7,085 nucleotides of DNA from Bifidobacteriaceae bacterium NR021 (GTDB lineage Bacteria; Actinomycetota; Actinomycetes; Actinomycetales; Bifidobacteriaceae), in NCBI GenBank assembly GCA_003585845.1, contig NQOP01000002.1:342388-349472 (forward strand), given 5' to 3'. Below, piece by piece: positions 1-6,339 of the stretch; the first letter of the stretch is position 1; each line of letters starts with the position of its first letter. The notes beneath the pieces are model-generated. The model had not been told where the DNA came from, searched no databases, and saw nothing but the letters and a program-made list of their open reading frames with translations. Made by a program: the position numbers and the translations under genes.

Positions 1-763
1 TGTGATCGCCTTTAGCTAGCTCCCAAGCCAAAACTACTTGCTGATAGCTTACGCCATGATTTTCTGCAACTTTGCGGAATGGATCGAAAAGATGCTCGTC
101 ATAAGGATGACGGAATCCACCAAGAGGACTCCAGCAAACAAAAGCAATTCCAAGCTTTTCACAATATTGCAACGTATCTTCATTCTCTAAATGAACTGGA
201 GAATATTGATTTTGCACTGCTACTAGCTTTTCTCCTAAAATATTGCGTGCAATATCGATTTGCTCCACAGAAGCGTTAGAAATACCGATTTCTCTAGCAA
301 CACCTTCGTCAAGCAACTGTTGCATTGCTTCAATAGACTCATTGTATGGAACTTCTGGATCTGGTCTGTGGAAATAAAGCAAGTCAATAGTGTCAACGCC
401 CAAAGCCATTGCAGACTCTTTGGCATGCGCAATCAAATGCTCTGGCTTACCATCCTTACCCCATGTTGGTCGTCCGTCAGTAAAGTTACGGAAGTGACCG
501 ACTTTTGTTGCAACTAAAATAGAAGATTTGTCGCCTTTCCAGCTTTCTAAAGCCTCACGAACAAGCTTTTCGCCAGTTTGTTCTTCACCGCCAGAGCAGT
601 AATATGCCCAAGCTGTGTCAATATGCGTACAACCTGCATCAAGAGCTGCGTGAATTGTTTCAATTCCCATATCGTGACCAAGATTGTTTTCTATTGTTAA
701 CGGCATTTCGCCAAAACCAATAGCGGTTGTATCAAACGAACCTAATGCGCGATACATAACCAT
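1..763 (-). CDS. Aldo/keto reductase, C-terminal end cut by window edge
   Basis: A cytosolic NAD(P)H-dependent oxidoreductase of the aldo/keto reductase superfamily, which reduces aldehydes or ketones on a TIM-barrel fold. I read 254 codons from ATG at 763-761 with no stop before the left edge; full-length members are about 280-340 residues. The catalytic tetrad is visible: Asp49 and Tyr54 in HIDTAWAYY, Lys87 in VATKVG and His132 in LLYFHRPDP. Further family landmarks are GVAREIGISNAS (154-165), QNQYSPV (184-190) and WSPLGG (211-216). The start is supported by AGGGG placed 6 bases before the first ATG; a second ATG two codons later is less well spaced. It lies downstream of pnp on the same strand, but a terminator (906-949) separates them, so it probably has its own promoter in the AT-rich 764-905 stretch. 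Substrate cannot be named from sequence. The family assignment is firm. Confidence 0.93.
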   Translation of the reverse strand, partial: MVMYRALGSFDTTAIGFGEMPLTIENNLGHDMGIETIHAALDAGCTHIDTAWAYYCSGGEEQTGEKLVREALESWKGDKSSILVATKVGHFRNFTDGRPTWGKDGKPEHLIAHAKESAMALGVDTIDLLYFHRPDPEVPYNESIEAMQQLLDEGVAREIGISNASVEQIDIARNILGEKLVAVQNQYSPVHLENEDTLQYCEKLGIAFVCWSPLGGFRHPYDEHLFDPFRKVAENHGVSYQQVVLAWELAKGDH

Positions 764-905
764 ATTTCACCCCTATTTTGTAAGTTTTATATTTTTCGTA
801 AGTATTTATTATTGCATTATGCTACTTTACACAGTCGCAATATTTTACTACTTTTTATATTTTATTTTATTGCACAGATTGCATAAAACATTTAAATCAC
901 TACCT

Positions 906-949
906 AAAAGAAATGCCTCCAAACGCAAACGCAGCTTGAAGGCATTTCT
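906..949 (-). terminator. Rho-independent terminator of pnp
   Basis: Perfect 10-bp inverted repeat AGAAATGCCT (909-918) and AGGCATTTCT (940-949). It can be extended by CAA/TTG pairing inside after one mismatch. On the minus strand the 3' arm ends in TTTCT and continues TTT, giving the U-rich tail. It lies 60 bases past the pnp stop and before the aldo/keto reductase, so it most likely ends the pnp transcript. Confidence 0.82.
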
Positions 950-968
950 ACGAATATTTACTTTTATT

Positions 969-1000
969 TAGTATCTAGCAATAATTTTGCTTTAATACTA
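969..1000 (-). other. AT-rich two-helix hairpin in the pnp 3' UTR
   Basis: Just past the pnp stop, TAGTAT (969-974) pairs with ATACTA (995-1000). Nested inside, AGCAA (977-981) pairs with TTGCT (987-991) around a 5-base loop. There is no U-tract after it on either strand, so it is not a canonical terminator. It would stack upstream of the real terminator and could shield the 3' end of the message. Low GC content makes its stability uncertain. Confidence 0.35.
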
Positions 1001-1009
1001 TTTGCGCGA

Positions 1010-3799
1010 TTAATCTTCCTCAAATGGATCAAAATCGCGACGCACGCGGCGACGAGGACGCTCTGTGCGCTCTTCACGAGCCGAACGATACTCGTCATAG
1101 TGATCGTCGTCAGCTGCATAACGCGGCTTTCTATCAGATACGCGACGATTTTCTGAATCTCGACGATTTGAGCGATCTTCACGATCGTCGCGATCTGCAC
1201 GATCTTCACGATTGTCGCGATTTTCGTAACGATCGTCACGGTCATCGCGCACGCGGCGACGAGGGCGTTCGTCAAAATCGTTATCGCTGTAGCGATCGTC
1301 GCGATCTGCACGATCCGCACGACGGTCGTCGCGACGAGCGTTGCGGTCATCATAACGGTTATCGCGATCCGCGTATCGGTCATTTCGATCCATGCGATCT
1401 CGATCATCTCGATCATCACGCATGCGGCGACGAGGACGCTCATCGCGATCTGCACGATCCGCACGGTCATGATTATCGCGATCGTCACGGCGAGAACGAC
1501 GGTAATCACCACGAGAGTCACGAGAATCACGGGAATCACGATCGTCACGAGAACTGCGAGAACGATTTTCGCGCACTGCTGGAGCAGAAGATTCTTGATC
1601 TTCAAAACCTGGAATAGCCAAAGAAATCTTGCCGCGCTCATCTACGCTTTGTACGATAACTTCAACATTATCGCCTTCCTTCAGCACATCTTCAACAGTG
1701 TCAATGCGCTCACCATTTGCTAAATTGCGAATCTGCGAAATATGAAGCAAACCGTCAGTTCCAGGAGTCAAATTCACAAAAGCTCCAAAGCTTGTGGTCT
1801 TAACAACCTTGCCTGTGAAAGTTTCACCAGCTTTTGGCACGCGAGGATTTGCAATAGAATCGATGATTCCCTTAGCTTTCTCAGCAGCTTCGCCGCCTTC
1901 AGAAGAAATGTAAACAGTACCGTCATCTTCAATAGCGATTTCAGCACCAGTTTCTTCCTGAATTTGGTTAATCATCTTGCCCTTAGGTCCGATTACTTCA
2001 CCAATCTTGTCTACAGGAATTGTGGTTGTAATAATGCGTGGAGCAAATGGGCTCATCTCAGCTGGGCAATCAATGCACTCGTTAATAACTTCAAGAATCG
2101 TTGTACGAGCTTCATGTGCCTGCTGCAAAGCGGCAGCCAAAATATCAGCTGGAATACCGTCAAGCTTCGTATCGAGCTGCAAAGCAGTGATGAATTCAGA
2201 AGTACCAGCAACCTTGAAGTCCATATCACCAAATGCATCTTCTGCACCGAGAATATCAGTCAAAGTCTTAAAGATATGCTTTCCATCAACATCGCCAGAA
2301 ACCAAGCCCATAGCAATACCAGCAACTGGAGCTTTCAAAGGCACGCCAGCAGCAAGCAAAGAAAGCGTAGAAGCGCAAACGGAACCCATAGAAGTAGAAC
2401 CGTTAGAACCAATAGCTTCAGACACCTGACGAATAGCGTATGGGAACTCTTCGCGTCCAGGCAATACTGGAACCAAAGCCTTCTCAGCTAAAGCACCGTG
2501 ACCAATTTCACGACGCTTTGGAGAACCAACGCGACCAGTTTCACCAGTGGAGTATGGAGGCATTTCGTAGTTGTGCATATAACGCTTAGTCTGTGGACCA
2601 GAAAGCGCATCAACCTGCTGCTCCATCTTAAGCATATTCAAAGTAGTCACACCCAAAATCTGGGTTTCACCACGCTGGAAGAGTGCAGAACCGTGTACGC
2701 GAGGCACAACATCAACTTCTGCAGAAAGCGTACGAATATCGCGCAAACCACGACCATCAATACGATAATCTTCAGTCAAAATACGACGGCGAACAATTTG
2801 ACGCTGCAATTCTTTAAACGCATTGCCGAGTTCCTTTTCCTTTTCGGCTTCGTCCATATCAGTGAATTCTTCTGCGATTGCAGCACGAACGCCTTCTTTA
2901 ATTTCAGCGATACGATCTTGACGAGGAAGCTTTTCAGCAATAGAAAGAGCTTCATTCAAATCAGCATGAGCAATCTCGTCAATACGAGCATAAAGTTCGT
3001 CAGTATATTCTGGGAAGAGTTGGAATTCCTTAGTTTCCTTAGCTGCAATACGCTTCAACTCATTTTGAGCATCGCAAATAACCTTAATAAATGGCTTTGC
3101 AGCTTCCAAACCTCCGGCTACAACTTGTTCATCTGGCTTGGTTTGACCATCATTGTAAATCAAATTCCAAGCATTCTTACCAGCACCAGCTTCAATCATT
3201 GCAATAGCAACATCGCCATTTTCAATCACACGACCAGCCACAACAATTTCAAATACTGCACGTTCGCGCTCACTCCAACGTGGGAAAGCAACCCACTGAC
3301 CATCAATCAAAGCCAAACGAACGCCGGAAACTGGACCCTCAAATGGCAAACCAGAAATCATAGTAGATGCAGACGCAGCATTCAAAGCAATAACATCGTA
3401 AGCATCATCTGGATTAATTGCCAAAATTGTTTCAACAACTTGTACTTCGTTACGCAAAGTGTGTGGGAACAACGGACGCAACGGGCGATCAATAATACGG
3501 CATGCCAACGTTGCTTCGTTAGAAGGACGACCTTCACGACGGAAGAACGAACCTGGAATCTTTCCAGCAGCATACATTTTTTCTTCCACATCTACAGTTA
3601 ATGGGAAGAAGTCGTAATTTTCCTTCGGGCTAGATCCTGCAGTCGTCGTCGACAAAATCATGGAATCGTCATCCAAATATGCGGCAACAGCACCATCTGC
3701 TTGCTGAGCAAGTCGACCAGTTTCAAAGCGTAGCGTACGCTTACCAAATGAACCATTATCAATAACGGCTTCTACAGCCTTAATTTCGGGACCCTCCAC
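1010..3799 (-). CDS. pnp: Polynucleotide phosphorylase with long Arg/Asp-rich C-terminal tail
   Basis: PNPase degrades RNA 3'-to-5' using phosphate, releasing nucleoside diphosphates, and can run in reverse to add tails. In actinobacteria it is also called guanosine pentaphosphate synthetase I (GpsI). It works as a cytosolic trimer. The 929 residues divide into a first RNase PH domain (about 10-240, FFRREGRPS at 85-93), a helical linker (about 255-335), a second catalytic RNase PH domain (about 340-565, with SNGSTSMGS at 465-473 and metal/catalytic Asp521, Asp527, Lys529 in the GDMDFKV region), a KH domain (about 590-650, GPKG at 604-607) and an S1 domain (about 658-729). Residues 731-929 are a low-complexity tail absent from the 711-residue E. 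coli enzyme. The start is GTG, with AGGAGG 5 bases upstream. All key residues are present. Transcription ends at the hairpin at 906-949. Confidence 0.98.
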   Translation of the reverse strand: MEGPEIKAVEAVIDNGSFGKRTLRFETGRLAQQADGAVAAYLDDDSMILSTTTAGSSPKENYDFFPLTVDVEEKMYAAGKIPGSFFRREGRPSNEATLACRIIDRPLRPLFPHTLRNEVQVVETILAINPDDAYDVIALNAASASTMISGLPFEGPVSGVRLALIDGQWVAFPRWSERERAVFEIVVAGRVIENGDVAIAMIEAGAGKNAWNLIYNDGQTKPDEQVVAGGLEAAKPFIKVICDAQNELKRIAAKETKEFQLFPEYTDELYARIDEIAHADLNEALSIAEKLPRQDRIAEIKEGVRAAIAEEFTDMDEAEKEKELGNAFKELQRQIVRRRILTEDYRIDGRGLRDIRTLSAEVDVVPRVHGSALFQRGETQILGVTTLNMLKMEQQVDALSGPQTKRYMHNYEMPPYSTGETGRVGSPKRREIGHGALAEKALVPVLPGREEFPYAIRQVSEAIGSNGSTSMGSVCASTLSLLAAGVPLKAPVAGIAMGLVSGDVDGKHIFKTLTDILGAEDAFGDMDFKVAGTSEFITALQLDTKLDGIPADILAAALQQAHEARTTILEVINECIDCPAEMSPFAPRIITTTIPVDKIGEVIGPKGKMINQIQEETGAEIAIEDDGTVYISSEGGEAAEKAKGIIDSIANPRVPKAGETFTGKVVKTTSFGAFVNLTPGTDGLLHISQIRNLANGERIDTVEDVLKEGDNVEVIVQSVDERGKISLAIPGFEDQESSAPAVRENRSRSSRDDRDSRDSRDSRGDYRRSRRDDRDNHDRADRADRDERPRRRMRDDRDDRDRMDRNDRYADRDNRYDDRNARRDDRRADRADRDDRYSDNDFDERPRRRVRDDRDDRYENRDNREDRADRDDREDRSNRRDSENRRVSDRKPRYAADDDHYDEYRSAREERTERPRRRVRRDFDPFEED
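1046..1560 (-). repeat. Degenerate Arg/Asp codon repeats encoding the PNPase tail
   Basis: This stretch of pnp is built of short repeats of CGT/CGC (Arg) and GAT/GAC (Asp) codons. In residues 751-880 I count 48 Arg and 43 Asp out of 130. On top of this lie three copies of ERPRRR, at residues 787-792, 844-849 and 913-918 (DNA 1424-1441, 1253-1270, 1046-1063). Two are followed by (M/V)RDDRDDR and the last by VRRDFD. A second recurring block encodes DRADRDDR or close variants (near 1180-1210, 1290-1320 and 1443-1470). Base composition is visibly richer in CG than the rest of the window. The tandem nature could allow length changes by recombination or slippage. Confidence 0.85.
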
Positions 3800-3805
3800 G
3801 GGTTC
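3800..3805 (-). promoter_or_regulatory. Spacer and Shine-Dalgarno site that fix the GTG start of pnp
   Basis: On the minus strand AGGAGG (plus 3810-3805) is followed by AACCC and then the GTG at 3799-3797. No ATG lies near it in frame, so this strong site decides the non-ATG start. The protein then begins [16 protein letters not shown], consistent with actinobacterial PNPase N-termini. Confidence 0.85.
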
Positions 3806-4008
3806 CTCCTTTTCTTAACTTACCTAATCAACCAACATGCGTAATAACATTGACGACTTCGCATTATTACCTATATGCGAATATTTGCACTCTTTGCAAC
3901 ACTTGCGTTACGTCAATATTTCGTAGTGTTTTTTGTTTCGGTTACTTCAATCATCCGTATTAAGTTATGCTTCAATTTTCAATTATCTGTTGAATTATTT
4001 GTTAATTC

Positions 4009-4042
4009 TTTTTAGTTATAAATTATTTTTTAGTTATAAATT
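4009..4042. repeat. Tandem 16-bp direct repeat (TTTTTAGTTATAAATT twice)
   Basis: Identical 16-base copies occupy 4009-4024 and 4027-4042, giving an 18-base period. They lie in the intergenic region upstream of pnp. They are AT-only except for one G per copy, so they could be bendable DNA, an AT-rich regulator site or a slippage duplication. Confidence 0.85.
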
Positions 4043-4047
4043 TTAAA

Positions 4048-4075
4048 TATTGCCCACTACTTTATTGCCCACTAC
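4048..4075. repeat. Tandem 13-bp direct repeat (TATTGCCCACTAC twice)
   Basis: Identical copies at 4048-4060 and 4063-4075, with a 15-base period, six bases from the preceding repeat pair. A weaker partial copy, ATATTGCAC, follows at 4088-4096. Unlike its surroundings the core contains GCCCAC, so it stands out as a possible binding site. No known operator was recognised. Confidence 0.85.
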
Positions 4076-4144
4076 ACTTTCCCCAAATATTGCACATGAG
4101 TGAACAATTTATGCATTTAACAATTGAGCAAAACGTATAAATAA

Positions 4145-4171
4145 TATAAAAGCCCGAGCTTAAGCCCGGGC
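4145..4171 (-). terminator. Rho-independent terminator of rpsO
   Basis: Plus 4152-4171 forms an 8-bp stem (arms GCCCGAGC and GCCCGGGC, one G-U pair) around the tetraloop TTAA. On the minus strand it is followed at once by TTTTATATTATTTAT. It starts 7 bases past the rpsO stop. It is a strong, GC-rich terminator, which implies that most pnp transcription starts separately rather than by read-through from rpsO. Confidence 0.92.
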
Positions 4172-4178
4172 AATAAGA

Positions 4179-4448
4179 CTATCGACGCAAGCCGAGTCGT
4201 TCAATCAAAGAACGATAACGGTTGATATCAACACGCTTCAAGTAATCGAGAAGACGACGACGATCACCAACCATGAGCAACAAACCACGACGAGAATGAT
4301 GATCGTGCTTGTGCTCCTTCAAATGCTCAGTAAGGTCAGCAATGCGCTTGCTAAGCAAAGCGACCTGCACCTCTGGGGAACCCGTGTCACCCTCGTGCGT
4401 CGCGTATTCGTTGATAATGTTCTTCTTATCTTCAGCCGTTAATGCCAC
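4179..4448 (-). CDS. rpsO: 30S ribosomal protein S15
   Basis: Ribosomal protein S15 is a small primary binder of 16S rRNA that organises the platform of the 30S subunit and contributes to an intersubunit bridge. The 89-residue product matches the usual family length and is all-helical. Hallmarks are [19 protein letters not shown], which holds the conserved TGSPEVQ segment, then the DHHSRRGLL loop and LLDYLKR, and it ends ERLGLRR. The start is the GTG at 4448-4446, with AAGGAGG 5 bases upstream. An in-frame GTG at 4541 would add 31 residues unlike S15 and would run through the leader and the Shine-Dalgarno site, so it was rejected. In many bacteria S15 represses its own translation by binding its mRNA leader; the structured leader at 4449-4526 fits that. 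It has its own terminator just downstream, followed by pnp. Confidence 0.98.
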   Translation of the reverse strand: MALTAEDKKNIINEYATHEGDTGSPEVQVALLSKRIADLTEHLKEHKHDHHSRRGLLLMVGDRRRLLDYLKRVDINRYRSLIERLGLRR

Positions 4449-4526
4449 GGCGTCCTCCTTAATATCACTGCGCGGTGCCACAACCTTCTGTTGTAGCGCT
4501 CTCAATCCGCGGGCGTTACACGCCAA
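4449..4526 (-). promoter_or_regulatory. Structured rpsO leader, candidate S15 autoregulatory element
   Basis: On the minus strand the leader opens with a short hairpin: GGCGT (4524-4520), loop GTA, ACGCC (4516-4512). A larger stem follows. CGCGG (4511-4507) pairs with CCGCG (4475-4471), enclosing GCTACAAC (4497-4490) paired with GTTGTGGC (4484-4477) around the loop AGAAG. The Shine-Dalgarno AAGGAGG (4460-4454) and ACGCC (4453-4449) precede the GTG. This last ACGCC duplicates the 3' arm of the first hairpin, so GGCGT could pair with either. S15 leaders that bind S15 are known in several phyla, including actinobacteria; assigning this one is inference from structure and position. Confidence 0.6.
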
Positions 4527-4532
4527 ACGACT

Positions 4533-4538
4533 ATTGTA
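4533..4538 (-). promoter_or_regulatory. Candidate -10 box of rpsO
   Basis: Minus-strand TACAAT (5/6 match to TATAAT) would place transcription start near 4526, immediately before the first leader hairpin. No good -35 box lies at the right distance, so this is a positional and motif guess only. Confidence 0.4.
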
Positions 4539-4578
4539 CAACCACTTGCAAACAAGTTATTTTTGTAAAATCTAAACA

Positions 4579-5322
4579 TTACATTGCTGTCAAAAAACCG
4601 CCAAAAATAACTACTAATATTGCCAAAACCTCAATTGCATAAAACATTATGAACGATGCCCAACTGCGCGTAAGAACATTCAAAGCTGAAGTTTTAGGAA
4701 CAATTACAAGCAAACCGACAAAAATGACAGCAAATACAGCTACTCCAATACCTGCAGAAATAATGCCAAGATTTGCTGCATTCGCTAAACCTGAAGCATG
4801 ACCATAGACCACATAAGTCGAATACCAGAAGCTCATGTTTAGCATGCATAATCCGGCAATAAGTTGTTCTAAAGCCAGAAAAACAGCAAACATTATTCTC
4901 CAAATCCAACGATGAGTGTCAATTAACGCCATAGCAAGACTTGTAAAAGCAGCTACTGTTATTACCCAAGAAATAAAAACGACACCTTGCGAAGATAATC
5001 CAGAGCAATGCGAAATAACCCATAAAGTATGACGAACTGCCATAATGCGGCCAATCCAATACGGAATAACAATGGCAACAAGCAGAACGCCAAAATAAAT
5101 CCACCATCTCTTTGGATTAGAATGCTTACGAGAAAAATCAGCAATAGACAAGTCTGTTTCCGGCAAACCAATGTTTAAATATTCGTCAGAAATTTTGCTT
5201 TTTGAATCATCATTCTTTTTCGGAACTTCATTAGCATTGATTACGCGAGCAGAACGTTTCCTAGGCTTTAGTGGAGCAAAACTTTGCGGACGTTCACTAT
5301 CATGCTCATCATTTAACTTCAT
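4579..5322 (-). CDS. Five-helix membrane protein of unknown function
   Basis: I do not recognise the family with confidence. The 247-residue product starts with about 70 hydrophilic, strongly charged residues (KPRKRSARV near 20-27, KKNDDSKSK near 35-43) that look disordered and probably cytosolic. Five hydrophobic segments follow, at about 74-94, 112-134, 141-163, 183-208 and 219-243, ending almost at the C-terminus. There is no signal peptide and no catalytic motif I can name. The ATG at 5322-5320 has AGGAG 9 bases upstream. The gene is read toward rpsO, 130 bases ahead of it, with no clear terminator between them, so some read-through into rpsO is possible. It diverges from the DedA-family gene across a 223-base region that carries a TTGACA-containing promoter candidate. 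It may be an actinobacterial or bifidobacterial conserved hypothetical; a function would be a guess. Confidence 0.85.
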   Translation of the reverse strand: MKLNDEHDSERPQSFAPLKPRKRSARVINANEVPKKNDDSKSKISDEYLNIGLPETDLSIADFSRKHSNPKRWWIYFGVLLVAIVIPYWIGRIMAVRHTLWVISHCSGLSSQGVVFISWVITVAAFTSLAMALIDTHRWIWRIMFAVFLALEQLIAGLCMLNMSFWYSTYVVYGHASGLANAANLGIISAGIGVAVFAVIFVGLLVIVPKTSALNVLTRSWASFIMFYAIEVLAILVVIFGGFLTAM

Positions 5323-5383
5323 GCGCTACTTCTCCTGCCAATCTTTAATCGTCAAGCAATTTCTAAAGTTTTAACAATGCAAC

Positions 5384-5412
5384 ATTACATTACTAATATT
5401 GTATGTTATAAC
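5384..5412 (+). promoter_or_regulatory. Candidate extended -10 promoter for the DedA-family gene
   Basis: TG-T-TATAAC (5404-5412) is an extended -10 motif with a 5/6 hexamer. ATTACA (5384-5389) lies 17 bases upstream as a 4/6 -35 box. Transcription would start near 5419 and leave a leader of about 125 bases. That leader holds a 6-bp hairpin CGCTTG/CAAGCG (5489-5494 with 5507-5512). Confidence 0.45.
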
Positions 5413-5420
5413 GCAATTAA

Positions 5421-5448
5421 CTGATAGCGTGTGCACAAAAAGTGTCAA
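5421..5448 (-). promoter_or_regulatory. Candidate promoter for the five-helix membrane protein
   Basis: On the minus strand a perfect TTGACA (5448-5443) is followed, after 16 bases, by TATCAG (5426-5421, 4/6). Start would be near 5414, about 92 bases before the ATG. It sits head-on to the opposite-strand promoter candidate at 5384-5412. Confidence 0.45.
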
Positions 5449-5545
5449 CCGTTTATGGCGGCTGCTAGGCTCAAAATAACAGTTGTTTCGCTTGATTTTT
5501 AATTAGCAAGCGTCACTAAATACGCAAAATTTATGACAGGACATT

Positions 5546-6232
5546 ATGGGATTTATTCATTTTATTGTTAACCTACTCAAGGATCCACGCTCAGCTATTG
5601 CAAGTTGGATTGCAATGGGCACAGCTCCAGCATTAGGTCTTATTTTTCTCATTGTTTTTATTGAAACAGGCGTAGTATTCTTCCCATTCCTTCCAGGAGA
5701 TTCACTTCTTTTCGCAGCAGGCTTTTTTGCAGCTCCTGACGCTCAAACAGGTCATAGCGCACTTCCACTTCCACTATTACTTGCCGTAGTGTGGATAGCA
5801 CCAATTATTGGCGATCAGTGCAATTACTTTATTGGTCATTTCTTCGGGCGAAAGATTGTAGAATCCGGAAAAGTAAAAGCACTCACTCCAGAACGAGTTG
5901 CAAAAACCGAAAAAATGATTGATAAATGGGGTCCGCTGGCAGTATTCTTGGGCAGATTCTTCCCATTTATACGTACTTTTATGCCGTTTATTTCCGGAAT
6001 TTCTGGAATGCGTTGGATACGCTTCACACCATTTTCTGTACTAGGCGGTCTCATTTGGTCGTCGCTTTTCACATTTCTTGGATATTTCTTCGGCAAGATT
6101 GATTTTGTACAGAAGAATTTTGAATTAGTAATTGTTGCAATTTTGCTCATCTCGCTTGTGCCAACTTTTATTGGTTTATACAAAGCGCACAAAGCAAAGA
6201 AGGCAGCAAAACTTAATAAAGAAAGCAAGTAA
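5546..6232 (+). CDS. DedA-family (SNARE-associated/VTT domain) membrane protein
   Basis: An integral membrane protein of the DedA superfamily. Members are tied to membrane lipid homeostasis, envelope integrity and proton-motive-force-dependent processes, and some act as undecaprenyl-phosphate or phospholipid transporters. Which substrate this one handles is not readable. It has 228 residues, a typical length. The two signature regions are intact: FIETGVVFFPFLPGDSLLFAAG around 38-59, with acidic Glu40 and Asp52 spaced like Glu39 and Asp51 of E. coli YqjA/YghB, and GRFFPFIRTFMPFISG (136-151), with Arg137 and Arg143 spaced like their essential arginines. Hydrophobic or re-entrant stretches are at about 27-60, 74-100, 130-155, 160-182 and 193-211. 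The C-terminus is lysine-rich (KAHKAKKAAK) and cytosolic by the positive-inside rule. The ATG at 5546 has AGGA 4 bases upstream. A long inverted repeat follows 19 bases past the stop. Confidence 0.92.
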   Translation: MGFIHFIVNLLKDPRSAIASWIAMGTAPALGLIFLIVFIETGVVFFPFLPGDSLLFAAGFFAAPDAQTGHSALPLPLLLAVVWIAPIIGDQCNYFIGHFFGRKIVESGKVKALTPERVAKTEKMIDKWGPLAVFLGRFFPFIRTFMPFISGISGMRWIRFTPFSVLGGLIWSSLFTFLGYFFGKIDFVQKNFELVIVAILLISLVPTFIGLYKAHKAKKAAKLNKESK

Positions 6233-6251
6233 ACCCACTTACGACACTCAA

Positions 6252-6306
6252 GCACGCTGCACTACAAAAAATATTGTTTTTATACAAGCTTTGTAGTACA
6301 GTGTGC
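6252..6306 (+). terminator. Long imperfect inverted repeat after the DedA gene, possible U-less terminator
   Basis: GCACGCTG-c-ACTACAAA (6252-6268) pairs with TTTGTAGT-a-CAGTGTGC (6290-6306). That is 16 pairs, one of them G-U, broken by one C/A mismatch, around a 21-base AT-rich loop. It begins 19 bases after the DedA stop. No U-tract follows on either strand, so it is either an actinobacterial-style terminator without a U-tail or a protein-binding or processing site. The right arm also overlaps the likely tRNA promoter. Confidence 0.5.
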
Positions 6307-6320
6307 AGAGTTGTCATAAG
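6291..6320 (+). promoter_or_regulatory. Candidate promoter of tRNA-Ala
   Basis: CATAAG (6315-6320, 4/6 match to a -10 box) has TTGTAG (6291-6296) 18 bases upstream as a weak -35 box. Start near 6327 would leave a 5' leader of about 13 bases before the mature tRNA end. The -35 box lies within the right arm of the inverted repeat. Confidence 0.3.
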
Positions 6321-6339
6321 ATGATTTGTCTTAGACATT

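Larger units (their letters stand above)
3800..4151 (-). promoter_or_regulatory. Gene-free pnp upstream region with possible structured leader
   Basis: About 350 AT-rich bases between the rpsO terminator and pnp, with no credible ORF on either strand. Near pnp, GTAATAA (3841-3847) can pair with TTATTAC (3864-3870), and ATTGACG (3849-3855) with CGTCAAT (3911-3917). These pairings interleave, so they could form alternative leader folds. A possible minus-strand promoter is TTGCAA (about 3900-3895) with TATAGG (about 3876-3871) at an 18-base spacing; each matches consensus only 4/6. In E. coli the pnp leader is an RNase III/PNPase autoregulation site; whether this leader acts similarly is inference. 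The distal half holds the two pairs of direct repeats listed separately. Confidence 0.4.

Noticed and set aside
684..971. Plus-strand 95-codon frame with a hydrophobic middle
   Set aside because: It begins antisense inside the aldo/keto reductase, runs through AT-rich intergenic DNA and the pnp terminator, and has no Shine-Dalgarno site.
1046..1560. CRISPR-like or tandem-repeat array
   Set aside because: Repeats are in-frame codon repeats without unique spacers of constant length; they are fully explained by the protein tail.
1024..1617. Open 197-codon frame on the plus strand antisense to the pnp tail
   Set aside because: It is a by-product of the CGN/GAY codon repeats of the PNPase tail; the antisense frame yields a matching His/Asp/Arg repeat, has no convincing ribosome-binding site and resembles no family.
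964..1641. 225-codon frame on the minus strand overlapping pnp in another frame, encoding Ile/Val/Ala/Thr repeats
   Set aside because: It is the same repeat read out of frame. The pnp frame carries intact domains through 1609 and ends normally, and I see no frameshift signal.
1742..3601. Long plus-strand frames (1742-2491, 1977-2429, 2498-3601) opposite pnp
   Set aside because: They are antisense shadows of a highly conserved gene. Their translations are rich in Asn, Ser and Thr, with no domains.
4111..4140. Nine-codon ORF starting ATGCATTTA on the plus strand
   Set aside because: There is no ribosome-binding site, and it lies in repeat-rich intergenic DNA; too short to support.
4449..4541. 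N-terminally extended S15 starting at GTG 4541
   Set aside because: The extra 31 residues do not resemble S15 and would translate the structured leader and the Shine-Dalgarno site. The GTG at 4448 has ideal spacing and gives the standard 89 residues.
4543..4568. Small plus-strand hairpin ACTTG/CAAGT followed by TATTTTTG, resembling a terminator
   Set aside because: The stem is only 5 bp and no plus-strand gene lies upstream; it probably arises by chance in the rpsO promoter region.
5836..6255. 139-codon minus-strand frame opposite the DedA gene
   Set aside because: It is antisense to the conserved DedA signature region and has no start signal.
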